From an uncultured Lachnospiraceae bacterium (GTDB taxonomy: Bacteria > Bacillota > Clostridia > Lachnospirales > Lachnospiraceae), in contig CAJUEW010000005.1 of the NCBI GenBank assembly GCA_910585465.1, positions 8,808 through 72,807 of the forward strand: a stretch of 64,000 nt of DNA, written 5' to 3'. The position numbers and the translations under genes are program-made. Under the pieces are notes generated by a model. The model worked only from the letters and a program-made list of their open reading frames with translations, did no database searches and was not told the origin of the DNA. How positions within the stretch are numbered: position 1 is the first letter of the stretch; the number at the start of each line of letters is the position of its first letter. This document shows, in pieces, positions 32,924 through 42,044 of the stretch.

Positions 32924-33520
32924 TTATCTAAAACGATTACATTCAAACCTCTGCATCATGGACAGACAGTTTAGAATTTCATCGTATTTTTCCTGTATCG
33001 TCTTTTTCTCCACCACCAGATCCAGTGAAATGGCGATATTATTCAGCAGATTTTCGTCCATACGATTTCTGTGGTATACCATAAGATGCATCTTCTCCTC
33101 CAGTGTTTCCGCATCCAGAAATTCCAGAAGAATCGGATTCACCTCTCCTTCAGCATAGTCCTCCTCTTCTGCTTCGGCATTCCGCAGATGTTCCTCCTGC
33201 TTTTCCGTCAGGTCTTCCAAAGACTGAGCCTCTGCCTTTCCGTAAAGCTGCTCTACGCTCCTTGCCTGTTCTGTATTATCCCCAGTTTCCTCCATATTTA
33301 CCAGTTCAAACCGATACTTTTGTGTCACCTCCGGATATTTCTTATGGTCAACCTCACTTATGAACATCTCATACGGACGCACATAGATCCGATAATCTCC
33401 ATAAAGTGCCTGATAAACTACCATTTTTTCTCCGGTTTCCGAATGTTGCGCCACTGCCATGATCTGATACAAATGGTTCTTAAAATGTCTGTAAAACTGT
33501 CCCTGCCGAATTTCACGCAT
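32924..33520 (-). CDS. DUF1653 domain protein
   Basis: A 198-residue protein. Residues 1-65 are the DUF1653 domain (REIRQGQFYRHFKNHLYQIM, AQHSETGEKMVVYQALYGD, YVRPYEMF). The C-terminal 110 residues are acidic and helical, ending in a region with HLMVYHRNRMDENLLNN. I start at ATG 33520 because GGAGG lies 10 nt before it; an ATG six codons earlier has its site adjacent. Function is unknown. Confidence 0.8.
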   Translation of the reverse strand: MREIRQGQFYRHFKNHLYQIMAVAQHSETGEKMVVYQALYGDYRIYVRPYEMFISEVDHKKYPEVTQKYRFELVNMEETGDNTEQARSVEQLYGKAEAQSLEDLTEKQEEHLRNAEAEEEDYAEGEVNPILLEFLDAETLEEKMHLMVYHRNRMDENLLNNIAISLDLVVEKKTIQEKYDEILNCLSMMQRFECNRFR

Positions 33521-33605
33521 ACTGACTTCAGCCTCCATACCTCTATTGCCTTCGCGTACATTATAGCACTCTTTCTCTGCTTATGCCACGGGAATTTTTC
33601 ATCCC

Positions 33606-33640
33606 GGGGCTTTCCTGTCATAATCACACAAGAAAGCCCC
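33606..33640 (-). terminator. Probable terminator of the reductase operon
   Basis: GGGGCTTTC (33606-33614) and GAAAGCCCC (33632-33640) form a 9-bp stem with a 17-nt loop in the 228-nt spacer past the sulfite-reductase-like gene. The T tract on the minus strand is weak. No gene is seen in the rest of the spacer. Confidence 0.45.
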
Positions 33641-33748
33641 TTCTATACATATCTGTCTGCATAAAAGAGGCTTTTATTATCTGTATGCTTTTACTTTGCA
33701 GGAAACAGAAGGATTATGCTGTGTTTTTCCCGCACCTTCCCTATTTCA

Positions 33749-34702
33749 CTAACAGGTGGCTCCTCCTGATACATGTAAATTCGCTGACAGAATCTCTTCC
33801 TTTCTTCCTAAAATTTCATCAGATAAAAGCTGAGCTTCCACATTCTCAAAGCCAAGTCTGTCAATCGTCTGTGAAAAACGTTCCCCAGTCTTACCCTGTT
33901 CCCTGAACAGAAGGAGTGCTTTTTCAATTACTGATAAAGCCTCTTCCTTGTCTGTAAATATTTTGCTCAGCGGACGACCCTGGGCAACCTTCTTACCCCA
34001 GCGTCCTCCGATGTAAATCTTATAGCCATAGGTTCCATCCTCGATAGCGTCGAATGTACATTTTCCTACGCAGCGTCCACAGTTGTTGCAGACTTCCTTG
34101 TCAATCTCCAGAATACCGTCAACCACCTTAGCTGCTCCAACTGAACAGACTTTTTCAATGGCACATTTTTTACATCCGTTGCAGGAATCCTCGTCAAAGC
34201 TCGGAATCAGCTGTCCGATAATCCCCAGATCGTTCAAATCCGGTTTTACACAGTTATTCGGACATCCGCCTACGGCAATTTTGAATTTATGGGGCAACAG
34301 TACAGATCGGTAGCCAACATAGAATCTCTCATGAATCTCTCTGGAAAGCGCAAAGGAATCCAGAAGTCCATACTGGCAGGTGGTGCCTTTGCACGCAACA
34401 ACCGGGCGGACCTTAGATCCGGTTCCGCCTGTTACAAGGCCTTCCCTGGCAATGTATTCCTGAAATTCCTCGATCTTGTCATACGGAATTCCCGGAACCT
34501 CCACTGTGAGACGGGTCGTAAACTCTACCTCCCCGCTTCCGAACTTCTCTGCTGCTTCTGCAATACACCTTTGCTGCGCTGCGGTAATCTTACCATTTAC
34601 GGTAATAATACGTCCGTTAAAATTGTCGGTTCCCTTGTTGTTCAAAAACCCCATAGCCTTTACTCTTTTCTCATCAGCCGGGCTTACTGTAAGTGGCGCC
34701 AT
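33749..34702 (-). CDS. Short siroheme sulfite/nitrite reductase-like protein with ferredoxin insert
   Basis: A 317-residue protein of the nitrite/sulfite reductase hemoprotein family. Siroheme-[4Fe-4S] ligands are Cys104 and Cys109 (CKGTTCQYG) and Cys147 and Cys151 (GGCPNNC). A two-cluster ferredoxin domain is inserted after them (CNGCKKC, Cys186; CNNCGRCVGKC). It is shorter than assimilatory enzymes and resembles the small clostridial reductases of the AsrC or Fsr-like type. It follows the CoA-disulfide-reductase/rhodanese gene by 23 nt. The substrate may be sulfite or another sulfur or nitrogen oxyanion; it is not decidable here. Confidence 0.85.
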   Translation of the reverse strand: MAPLTVSPADEKRVKAMGFLNNKGTDNFNGRIITVNGKITAAQQRCIAEAAEKFGSGEVEFTTRLTVEVPGIPYDKIEEFQEYIAREGLVTGGTGSKVRPVVACKGTTCQYGLLDSFALSREIHERFYVGYRSVLLPHKFKIAVGGCPNNCVKPDLNDLGIIGQLIPSFDEDSCNGCKKCAIEKVCSVGAAKVVDGILEIDKEVCNNCGRCVGKCTFDAIEDGTYGYKIYIGGRWGKKVAQGRPLSKIFTDKEEALSVIEKALLLFREQGKTGERFSQTIDRLGFENVEAQLLSDEILGRKEEILSANLHVSGGATC

Positions 34703-34725
34703 ACTATTTACCTCCGTTTTTTTAA

Positions 34726-36354
34726 TTAATTTTCTGCGTCTATTTCATTAAAGGCCATACCGCCTTCAAGAGCCTTGGTATTTGTATAACCATAAAATTT
34801 CATACGGTTCTGTGCCATATATGCACGTTTTCCTTTTGCGCATACGAGAAGAAGCTTTTCGTCTTTTGCAAGTCCCTCCACTTCGCCTGCAATCTTAGAC
34901 AGATTCACATACGGAGCACTGTCGATGGATGGTTGTAAAGATACGTCCACGATCCTGTATCCCTCTGCCGCGCCGGCTGCAAACTCTGCCGGACTCATAC
35001 TGTCCAGATCCCCGTCCATCTTATTCATCAGAACGTTTACCGCATGTGCCAGCGGATGAATCGCCGTGGAGAAAGGAGGCGCGTATGCAAAATCCATATC
35101 CGCAATTTCATCTACAGTTGCTTTCATGGCAATGGCGGCCACACAGGTATCCACAACCTTATCAACCGCGCCCTTTCCAAGCGCCTGGACTCCCAGAAGC
35201 CTTCTGCTCTCTTTATCCGCAATCAGCTTTATGATAAAGCTGCCTGCGCCCGGCATATAGTGCGCTTTGTCATCAGTTACCACAATTACGCTTACTGCAT
35301 CATAGCCTGCTGCCTGTGCCTGTGCCTCGGACATACCGGTTTTGCCTGCATTCAGTTCCGGAAGCTGGCATACTGCAGTTCCCATGGCTCCATGGTATGA
35401 GAGGTCCTTTCCCGCTATATTTTTTGCCGCCATACGTCCGGTGATATTTGCGGTGGAGCCCATGGGAGACCACGCCGCCTCCCCTGTAATGCGGTTGGTT
35501 ACCATTGCACAGTCACCTACCGCATAGATATCCGGATCATTTGTCTGCATATGATCATTTACAGTGACGGTTTTATTCGGCGCCAGCTCTATTCCTGTAT
35601 CTGCCAGAAATGCAGTATTTGCGCGGATACCGATGGAAAGAATAACCGCGTCTGCTTTCAGGGCGCGCTTATCGGTCTGGACCTTCTCTACCTTGCCATC
35701 ACCAATCACACCTTCAAATCTGGTTCCGGTCATAGTATTGATGCCCCGCTCCGCCAGATGGTTTTCCACAAATACCTGAATCTCCTCGTCGAATCCCGGA
35801 AGTACATGCGGCGCCATATCCAGCACGTTGCAGCGAACACCCATGGAGGTTAGATTCTCTGCAATCTCAAGACCAATGAAGCCGCCGCCTACTACAACCG
35901 CTCTTTTGATTCCGCCTGCTTCAATCACCGCCCTTAAGCTCACTGCATCATCCGGCGTTCTCATAAAAAACACCTGAGGTAAATCCAATCCCGGAAGAGG
36001 CGGTTTGATCGGCGACGCACCGGAAGCAATGACCAGTTTGTCATAAGCCCATCTGCTTGTCTCCCCATTTTCATTCACTGCCTCCACCATCTTAGCAGCA
36101 CGGTCCACTTTCATCACTTCCATACCGGTCATAACCCTTGCCCCGGTCAGCCCCTCGAATTTCTCCGGAGTATTTACAACCAGCTCCTCACGGGTAGGTA
36201 TGACCTTTCCCACATAATAAGGAAGTCCGCAGCCTGCGTAGGAAATATCCTTCCCTTTGGTAAGAATCGTCACCTCCGCACCCCTGTCTTCTCTCTTCAG
36301 TTTTGCCGCAACCTTGGTTCCTGCCGCAACACCGCCAATAATAATTACTTTCAC
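34726..36354 (-). CDS. CoA-disulfide reductase-like flavoprotein fused to rhodanese domain
   Basis: A 542-residue FAD/NAD(P)H oxidoreductase. FAD motif IIIGGVAAGTKVA at the N-terminus, redox Cys42 in SYAGCGLPYY (single Cys, as in CoA-disulfide and persulfide reductases), NAD motif VVVGGGFIGLEIAENL, second FAD motif DIYAVGDCA. A C-terminal rhodanese-like domain (about 455-542) carries Cys505 in LLVCAKGKRAYMA. This layout is that of Npsr/CoADR-RHD enzymes that reduce CoA persulfides or polysulfide. With the adjacent siroheme reductase and a divergent LysR gene it suggests a sulfur-reducing unit (inference). Confidence 0.92.
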   Translation of the reverse strand: MKVIIIGGVAAGTKVAAKLKREDRGAEVTILTKGKDISYAGCGLPYYVGKVIPTREELVVNTPEKFEGLTGARVMTGMEVMKVDRAAKMVEAVNENGETSRWAYDKLVIASGASPIKPPLPGLDLPQVFFMRTPDDAVSLRAVIEAGGIKRAVVVGGGFIGLEIAENLTSMGVRCNVLDMAPHVLPGFDEEIQVFVENHLAERGINTMTGTRFEGVIGDGKVEKVQTDKRALKADAVILSIGIRANTAFLADTGIELAPNKTVTVNDHMQTNDPDIYAVGDCAMVTNRITGEAAWSPMGSTANITGRMAAKNIAGKDLSYHGAMGTAVCQLPELNAGKTGMSEAQAQAAGYDAVSVIVVTDDKAHYMPGAGSFIIKLIADKESRRLLGVQALGKGAVDKVVDTCVAAIAMKATVDEIADMDFAYAPPFSTAIHPLAHAVNVLMNKMDGDLDSMSPAEFAAGAAEGYRIVDVSLQPSIDSAPYVNLSKIAGEVEGLAKDEKLLLVCAKGKRAYMAQNRMKFYGYTNTKALEGGMAFNEIDAEN

Positions 36355-36443
36355 GTCCGCGTCTCCTTTACTTTAAATATCGTATTGTGATCATTATAGC
36401 ACTTGTTTCATGAACTTAAAAATGGTATTATTCTATCAGTATA

Positions 36444-36458
36444 ATAGGTATATCCTAT
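36444..36458. promoter_or_regulatory. Candidate LysR operator
   Basis: ATAGG-TATAT-CCTAT is a perfect palindrome in the divergent spacer, containing the LysR T-N11-A pattern (T36445 to A36457). It lies 40 nt before the LysR gene and about 90 nt from the flavoprotein gene. Confidence 0.6.
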
Positions 36459-36497
36459 AACCCAATTTTATTTTTACAGCAGAAGGAAACAAGATCC

Positions 36498-37424
36498 ATG
36501 ACAATCCGACATTTGAAAATATTTATTGCCGTAGCAGAATGCGGCTCTATGAACACTGCGGCTAAAAATCTGTTTCTTTCCCAGCCAACCATCAGTCAGG
36601 CAATCCGGGAGCTGGAAGAATACTATGACACACGGCTTTTTGACCGGCTCTCCAAAAGGCTCCATATCACGCCGGCAGGACAGGAGCTGTTAAACAGCGC
36701 CTATCCGGTTGTGGGACAGTTTGAGCAGATAGACCGGAACATGCGCAAAAGCAACCTGAAGGATCTGCTCCGCATCGGTTCCACCATTACTGTAGGCTCC
36801 TGCCTGATATCCAATATTCTGAATGATTTTAACTGTCTGATGCCGGACACGGAGACTTATACATTTATCGGAAATACTCATACCATCAAGGAAAAAATTC
36901 TCAAATCAGAACTGGATATCGCACTTGTGGAAGGGGAAATCCACCGGCCGGATCTGATCACCGTTCCGTCTATCCGGGATTTTCTTGTGCTTGGCTGTGC
37001 AGAGGATCACCCTTTTGCCTGCCGCGAGGAAATATGCGTAACCGAACTGGAAAACCAAAAGTTTGTTATGCGAGAGCCGGGAAGCGGCACAAGGGCATTG
37101 TTTGACCAGTTCATTGCACGGCACAAGCTGAATATCCGTATTTCCTGGGAAGCCACCTGCCCCGATGCCTTCCGACATGCAATCCTGTACAATCATTGCC
37201 TGGCCGTAGTCTCCGTCCGGCTGCTGGAAAGGGATATAAGAAACAGGACAATCCGGATCTTCAATCCCCAGACTACAGAGCTGGAACGCTCTTTCAGTCT
37301 GGTATATCACAGAGACAAGGTATTCACGCCCTCCATGAAAATCATACAGAATATCGTCGCCCACTACCAGCAGCCCGACTGGCTGAACAACATTCCCGTA
37401 GGTATACTGTCTGACCGGGCATAG
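36498..37424 (+). CDS. LysR-type regulator divergent from the sulfur operon
   Basis: A 308-residue LysR regulator with winged helix-turn-helix at residues 4-62 (MNTAAKNLFLSQPTISQAIR) and an effector domain closest in type to CysL/CysB-like proteins (REPGSGTRALFDQF is the typical ligand-loop motif). AAGGAAA lies 10 nt before the ATG. Its divergent position and the palindrome between the genes point to control of the CoADR-reductase operon, probably in response to a sulfur compound (inference). Confidence 0.9.
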   Translation: MTIRHLKIFIAVAECGSMNTAAKNLFLSQPTISQAIRELEEYYDTRLFDRLSKRLHITPAGQELLNSAYPVVGQFEQIDRNMRKSNLKDLLRIGSTITVGSCLISNILNDFNCLMPDTETYTFIGNTHTIKEKILKSELDIALVEGEIHRPDLITVPSIRDFLVLGCAEDHPFACREEICVTELENQKFVMREPGSGTRALFDQFIARHKLNIRISWEATCPDAFRHAILYNHCLAVVSVRLLERDIRNRTIRIFNPQTTELERSFSLVYHRDKVFTPSMKIIQNIVAHYQQPDWLNNIPVGILSDRA

Positions 37425-37483
37425 GCCCCGGCGGGCGCCATCCGAAGCATTTTTATTTGACAGAACGCAGTTTCCAATAAAGT

Positions 37484-37512
37484 AAAAATGCTCCGGGATT
37501 ATTTCCCGGAGC
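37484..37512 (-). terminator. Terminator of tRNA-Trp
   Basis: GCTCCGGGA (37490-37498) and TCCCGGAGC (37504-37512) form a 9-bp stem; on the minus strand it is followed by ATTTTTAC. It lies 6 nt past the tRNA 3' end. Confidence 0.85.
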
Positions 37513-37518
37513 TTAGAA

Positions 37519-37591
37519 CAGGGACAGAAGGACTCGAACCCTCGACATTTGGTTTTGGAGACCAACGTTCTACCGACTGAACTATATCCCT
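37519..37591 (-). tRNA. tRNA-Trp (CCA anticodon)
   Basis: A 73-nt cloverleaf: acceptor AGGGATA pairs with TGTCCCT (one G-T pair), D arm with TTCAGTCGGTAGAA, anticodon loop TCTCCAAAA with anticodon CCA, and T arm GGGTTCGAGTCC. Discriminator base is G; the 3' CCA is not encoded. It is a single gene with its own promoter and terminator. Confidence 0.97.
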
Positions 37592-37610
37592 GTATCTTTG
37601 ACACCCCGAT

Positions 37611-37639
37611 ACTATATCACATTTTCCGACAGATGTCAA
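37611..37639 (-). promoter_or_regulatory. Promoter of tRNA-Trp
   Basis: Minus strand: -35 TTGACA (37634-37639), 17-bp spacer, -10 TATAGT (37611-37616). Predicted start is about 13 nt before the mature tRNA. Confidence 0.8.
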
Positions 37640-37711
37640 ATATTTTTTCATAGCTGACTGAAGGCTCATTCTGTTTCCTGTCTTATCCTTCAGCCGCTGC
37701 AGCTTTTTCCT

Positions 37712-39082
37712 CTATCCGGCAACGACCCGGAGCGCATCCCTTACCGTAGCGGCTCCCACCAGTTCAATCCCTTTGATGTTTTTCACCTGTTCCATACTGC
37801 TCTTTGGAAGAATTACTCTGGAAAAGCCCAGTCTTTTCGCCTCCTGGACTCTCTGCTGCGCCATACTGACCGCGCGGACCTCGCCGCTTAGCCCCACTTC
37901 TCCGAATACAATCGTTTTCTCCGGAACCGGAATATCCTTGTAGCTGGATATAACTGCCAGAACAAGAGCCAGATCCATAGCCGGCTCATTCAGCCGGATA
38001 CCCCCTGCCACATTTACATATGCATCAAAGCCGGACAACGGAAGATTCAAACGCTTTTCCAGCACTGCCATAAGAAGGCTCACCCGATTGTAGTCGATTC
38101 CTGCCGCCGTTCTTCTGGGAAGCCCGAAATTCGTTCTGCACACCAGGGCCTGCACCTCCAGAAGCATAGGTCTCGTCCCTTCCATCGTGCAGACCACCAC
38201 AGATCCGGAGGCCCCCTCCGGCTTTCCGCTTAACATATATTCCGAAGGATTGGGAACCTCCCGAAGCCCTGTATTCAGCATCTCAAAGACGCCAATCTCA
38301 TTTGTGGAGCCGAACCGGTTTTTTACACCCCTCAAAATCCGATAGGAGGCATGGCGATCCCCCTCAAAATAAAGAACCGTATCCACCATATGCTCCAGCA
38401 CCCTCGGTCCTGCCACGGTTCCTTCTTTTGTCACATGTCCTACAATAAAGATCGTAATATTCTGTTCCTTTGCCAGTCTCATCAGAACTCCCGTGGCCTC
38501 CCTTACCTGGGATACGCTTCCGGGCGCAGAAGAGATCTCCTCCTGATACATGGTCTGAATGGAATCAATGATAACAACCTGGGGGCCTTCCTGGAGAACC
38601 ACAGCCTCAATATCCGCAAGATTGGTCTCGCACAGAAGCCTGAGGCTGTTCTGAAAGGTTCCGATCCGGGAGGCGCGCAGCTTAATCTGCTGCAGGGATT
38701 CCTCCCCCGATATATAGAGAATTCCGGAAAGCCTTTCCGCCAGATTCCGGCAGACCTGCAGAAGCAGCGTGGATTTCCCAATGCCGGGATCGCCTCCTAC
38801 CAGCACCAGGGAGCCGGGAACTATTCCCCCGCCCAGCACCTGATCCAGCTCCCCCATCCCTGTGGAAATACGATCCTGATTCTTTGATTCTATATGCTCC
38901 AGAGAAACCGGACTTTTCCGTTCTCCCGGCCTCCTTCTTCCTGCCGGCGCGCCTTTTTGCTTCGGCGCTGCCGGCTCTTCCGCAAAGGTATTCCATTCTC
39001 TGCACGCCGGACATTGTCCGGACCATTTAGCGGATTCATATCCGCAGCTTTGGCAGAAAAATATGGTTCCGCCCTTTTTCAT
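37712..39082 (-). CDS. radA: DNA repair protein RadA
   Basis: A 456-residue branch-migration helicase acting in recombination. The N-terminal C4 zinc finger is CQSCGYESAKWSGQCPAC, Walker A is GGDPGIGKSTLLLQ, the RadA-specific KNRFG motif is present (VKNRFGSTNE), and the C-terminal domain is Lon-protease-like without the catalytic site. GGAGGATAT precedes the ATG. It follows clpC by 15 nt, a common clostridial order. Confidence 0.96.
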   Translation of the reverse strand: MKKGGTIFFCQSCGYESAKWSGQCPACREWNTFAEEPAAPKQKGAPAGRRRPGERKSPVSLEHIESKNQDRISTGMGELDQVLGGGIVPGSLVLVGGDPGIGKSTLLLQVCRNLAERLSGILYISGEESLQQIKLRASRIGTFQNSLRLLCETNLADIEAVVLQEGPQVVIIDSIQTMYQEEISSAPGSVSQVREATGVLMRLAKEQNITIFIVGHVTKEGTVAGPRVLEHMVDTVLYFEGDRHASYRILRGVKNRFGSTNEIGVFEMLNTGLREVPNPSEYMLSGKPEGASGSVVVCTMEGTRPMLLEVQALVCRTNFGLPRRTAAGIDYNRVSLLMAVLEKRLNLPLSGFDAYVNVAGGIRLNEPAMDLALVLAVISSYKDIPVPEKTIVFGEVGLSGEVRAVSMAQQRVQEAKRLGFSRVILPKSSMEQVKNIKGIELVGAATVRDALRVVAG

Positions 39083-39097
39083 ACATATCCTCCGGTC

Positions 39098-41515
39098 CTA
39101 TGCTTCCTTTGTAATTATTTTCACCTTGCCGTTCACTACCCTTACATCCACATGGCTTCCTTCCGAAATCTTGCCTTCCAGAATCTCATCCGCCAGCAGA
39201 TCCTCCAGCTTGTTCTGAATGGCGCGCTTCAACGGACGGGCGCCGTATTTGGCATCATAGCCTGTTTCGGCCAGCCATTTTTTCACCGAATCCTTAAAAG
39301 AAACATGAATAGAAAGCTGCTCCTGACATCGTTTTTCCAGCTCCTGAAGCAGCATGCCTGCAATTTGGGAAATTTCCTCCTTCTGCAGCACATGAAAGAC
39401 AATCGTCTCATCAATACGGTTCAGAAATTCCGGTTTAAAAATCTGCTTCACCTCATTCATAACGCTGTTCTTCATAAACTCATAGTCCTGTTTTGCGTTA
39501 TCCGACGAGGAAAATCCCAGCTTCTTTGGAGTCACAATAGAGCTCGCTCCTGCGTTGGAGGTCATAATGATAACCGTATTCTTAAAATCCACCTTCCGGC
39601 CCTGGGAATCTGTAATATGCCCGTCATCCAGCACCTGCAGAAGAATATTAAACACATCAGGATGGGCCTTCTCTATCTCATCAAACAAAATTACGGCATA
39701 CGGATTCCGGCGTACCTTTTCACTTAACTGTCCGCCGTCATCGTGTCCCACATAGCCCGGAGGCGACCCTATCATCTTTGCCACACTGTGCTTCTCCATA
39801 TATTCGGACATATCGACCCGGATCATCGCATCCTCTCTGCCAAACAGTACCTCTGCCAGTGCCTTGGACAGCTCCGTCTTTCCCACTCCGGTAGGTCCCA
39901 GGAACAGAAAAGAACCTGTGGGACGCTTTGGATCTTTTAGGCCCACGCGTCCCCGCTTCACCGCCCTTGCAACCGCTGACACGGCTTCGTCCTGGCCCAC
40001 AACTCTTTTATGAAGCGTCTGCTCCAGACGGCGCAGTCTCTGGGACTCCGCTTCCGCCAGACGCTGTACCGGAATTTTCGTCCATCGGGAAACCGTCAGG
40101 GCAATCTGTTCTTCCGTCACTGTATTGGACATCCTGCGTCCTCTGCGGCGCTCCTTTCCATCTGTCTTATCCTCCAGCTCCTGTATTTTACGACGCCATT
40201 CCCTGGCCTCTGAGATATTCCCTGCCATCAGAGCAGCCTCCAGGCTGCCCCTGGCCCCCGCCAGCCTCTCTCCCGCATCCTGCCGCTCATCCCCGGCAGC
40301 ATACTGGCCGACCCTAAGACTGGCCGCTGTCTCATCCACCAGATCTATGGCTTTATCAGGAAGAAAACGGTCGTTAATATAACGGGCAGACAGCTTTGCA
40401 GCCGCCTCCAGAGCCCCGTCCGTGATGATTACCTTGTGATGCTGCTCATAATAGGGACGCAGACCTCTTAGAATCTCTATGGTCTGCATCACATCCGCTT
40501 CCTCTACCGTAATCGGCTGAAAACGTCTTTCTAATGCCGCGTCCTTCTCAATATGCCTGCGGTACTCCTCCAAAGTGGTGGCCCCGATAATCTGAATCTC
40601 TCCTCTTGCCATGGCAGGCTTCAGAATATTGGAAGCATCCATGGCTCCCTCTGCTCCTCCCGCTCCGATGATTGTATGCAGCTCGTCAATAAACAAAAGC
40701 ACATTTCCGTCCCGGCGAACCTCCTCAATCACATTTTTGATCCGCTCTTCAAACTCTCCGCGGTATTTGGAACCGGCCACCATAGCAGTTAAATCCAAAA
40801 TACAGAGTCTTTTTCCCTGAATCGTATCCGGTACCTTTCCTCCTGTGATACGGGCAGCAAGCCCTTCCACGATAGCAGTCTTGCCCACGCCTGGTTCGCC
40901 GATCAGGCAGGGATTGTTCTTTGTCCTGCGGCTTAATACCTGAATGACCCTCTGAATCTCTTCCTCCCGGCCAATCACAGGGTCAAGCTTTCCCTCCTCT
41001 GCCAGAGCAGTCAGATTCCGGCTGTACTGCTCCAGTGTCTGCGTTCCCCGCGCCTTCTGTTCCTCTTTATATTCGGAAGCCTTTTCACCCATAGAAGAAA
41101 TGAGCTCTGTATATAAATCCTTAAGGCGGATATTCATCGTGTTCAGAAGCCGGGAGCCTATACACTCCCCATCCTTTAAGATCGCAATTAAAATATGCTC
41201 TGTACCGACCAAATCCTCGCAAAAGCGCTTTGCCTCCACAGCCGCGTCATCCAGGATTTTCCTGGCTCTTGGAGTAAACTCCCGCTTTCCCGCAAGTGCC
41301 GTTTTCCCCTCCGGGGCAATCAACTGGCTGATCATGCTTACCAGCCCCTTTTCCGTCACACCGGCGTTTGACAGCACCTGCCCCGCCGCACTGGAATTTC
41401 CTCTTAAAAGCCCTATCAGAATATGCTCTGTGCCTGTATATGGCTGGTCAAGCTGAGCAGACACCTTTTTCGCAGTTCTCAGTGCCTGCTCGGCTTTTTC
41501 CGTATAAGTCTGCAT
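39098..41515 (-). CDS. clpC: ClpC-type AAA+ unfoldase
   Basis: An 805-residue Hsp100 ATPase that feeds ClpP. N-terminal Clp repeats (GTEHILIGLL and GTEHILIAIL), D1 Walker A GEPGVGKTAIVEG, a middle region (about 405-465) and D2 Walker A GPTGVGKTELSKALAE; Walker B VILFDEIEKAHPDV. ATG 41515 has AAAGGAGGAA upstream. The middle segment is charged and Arg/Glu-rich and lacks an obvious UVR motif. It lies 13 nt after a GntR regulator rather than behind ctsR-mcsA-mcsB, so its control differs from Bacillus. Confidence 0.94.
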   Translation of the reverse strand: MQTYTEKAEQALRTAKKVSAQLDQPYTGTEHILIGLLRGNSSAAGQVLSNAGVTEKGLVSMISQLIAPEGKTALAGKREFTPRARKILDDAAVEAKRFCEDLVGTEHILIAILKDGECIGSRLLNTMNIRLKDLYTELISSMGEKASEYKEEQKARGTQTLEQYSRNLTALAEEGKLDPVIGREEEIQRVIQVLSRRTKNNPCLIGEPGVGKTAIVEGLAARITGGKVPDTIQGKRLCILDLTAMVAGSKYRGEFEERIKNVIEEVRRDGNVLLFIDELHTIIGAGGAEGAMDASNILKPAMARGEIQIIGATTLEEYRRHIEKDAALERRFQPITVEEADVMQTIEILRGLRPYYEQHHKVIITDGALEAAAKLSARYINDRFLPDKAIDLVDETAASLRVGQYAAGDERQDAGERLAGARGSLEAALMAGNISEAREWRRKIQELEDKTDGKERRRGRRMSNTVTEEQIALTVSRWTKIPVQRLAEAESQRLRRLEQTLHKRVVGQDEAVSAVARAVKRGRVGLKDPKRPTGSFLFLGPTGVGKTELSKALAEVLFGREDAMIRVDMSEYMEKHSVAKMIGSPPGYVGHDDGGQLSEKVRRNPYAVILFDEIEKAHPDVFNILLQVLDDGHITDSQGRKVDFKNTVIIMTSNAGASSIVTPKKLGFSSSDNAKQDYEFMKNSVMNEVKQIFKPEFLNRIDETIVFHVLQKEEISQIAGMLLQELEKRCQEQLSIHVSFKDSVKKWLAETGYDAKYGARPLKRAIQNKLEDLLADEILEGKISEGSHVDVRVVNGKVKIITKEA

Positions 41516-41528
41516 AGATTTCCTCCTT

Positions 41529-41900
41529 TTATTCTCCGTATTCTGCATAGATTTCGTCAATCAGCGCATGAACCTCTTTACGGGATATATTTTTACAGCT
41601 CCCTTTTGCCAAAATGACAAGCAACTCCTTTTTCATCTCATTTACCGCTTTTCTTTTGTCCGCGTCAATATCTACCACTGCCCCGTATCTCCGATCCAGC
41701 CGGATATATCCCTCCTGCTTTAAAAGAGAATATGCTTTATTGACTGTATGCATATTAATGCCGATCTCATCCGCAAGCTGACGGACACTTGGCAGGGCAT
41801 CTCCCTCCCGAAGTCTGGATGTGGCAATCCCGATGATAATCTGATTGCACAACTGTACATAAAATGCTTCATCACTGTTAAAATCAATTTCCAGATACAT
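41529..41900 (-). CDS. GntR family regulator, YtrA subfamily, upstream of clpC
   Basis: A 123-residue short GntR regulator: winged helix at residues 10-75 (REGDALPSVRQLADEIGIN, then TVNKAYSLLKQEGYI) with a short helical tail and no large effector domain, as in YtrA. I start at ATG 41900 since AAAGGATG lies about 10 nt before it; ATG 41912 is four codons earlier with no spacing. It is the first gene before clpC and radA. A dyad lies inside its own promoter, consistent with autoregulation and control of clpC (inference). Confidence 0.88.
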   Translation of the reverse strand: MYLEIDFNSDEAFYVQLCNQIIIGIATSRLREGDALPSVRQLADEIGINMHTVNKAYSLLKQEGYIRLDRRYGAVVDIDADKRKAVNEMKKELLVILAKGSCKNISRKEVHALIDEIYAEYGE

Positions 41901-41937
41901 GTTATTACCCATCCTTTGTTAACGTAAAGTAAAATAA

Positions 41938-41967
41938 ATTATATTTGTTATAGCCACAGTATAACAA
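41938..41967 (-). promoter_or_regulatory. Promoter and GntR-like operator of gntR-clpC-radA
   Basis: Minus strand: -35 TTGTTA (41962-41967), 18-bp spacer, -10 TATAAT (41938-41943). GTTATA-N7-TATAAC (41947-41965) is a perfect dyad between the two hexamers, the expected position for repression by the YtrA-like product. Confidence 0.6.
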
Positions 41968-42017
41968 CTCCGTCTCTTCCGGTCAACTGAAGATTAAAAA
42001 GACAGCAACATAAGAAT

Positions 42018-42038
42018 GGGACTGCCTGCGGCAATCCC
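42018..42038. terminator. Possible terminator after the cohesin-like gene
   Basis: GGGACTGCC (42018-42026) and GGCAATCCC (42030-42038) form an interrupted stem starting 7 nt past the stop of the minus-strand gene. The downstream minus-strand sequence is only moderately T-rich. Confidence 0.4.
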
Positions 42039-42044
42039 ACCTTT

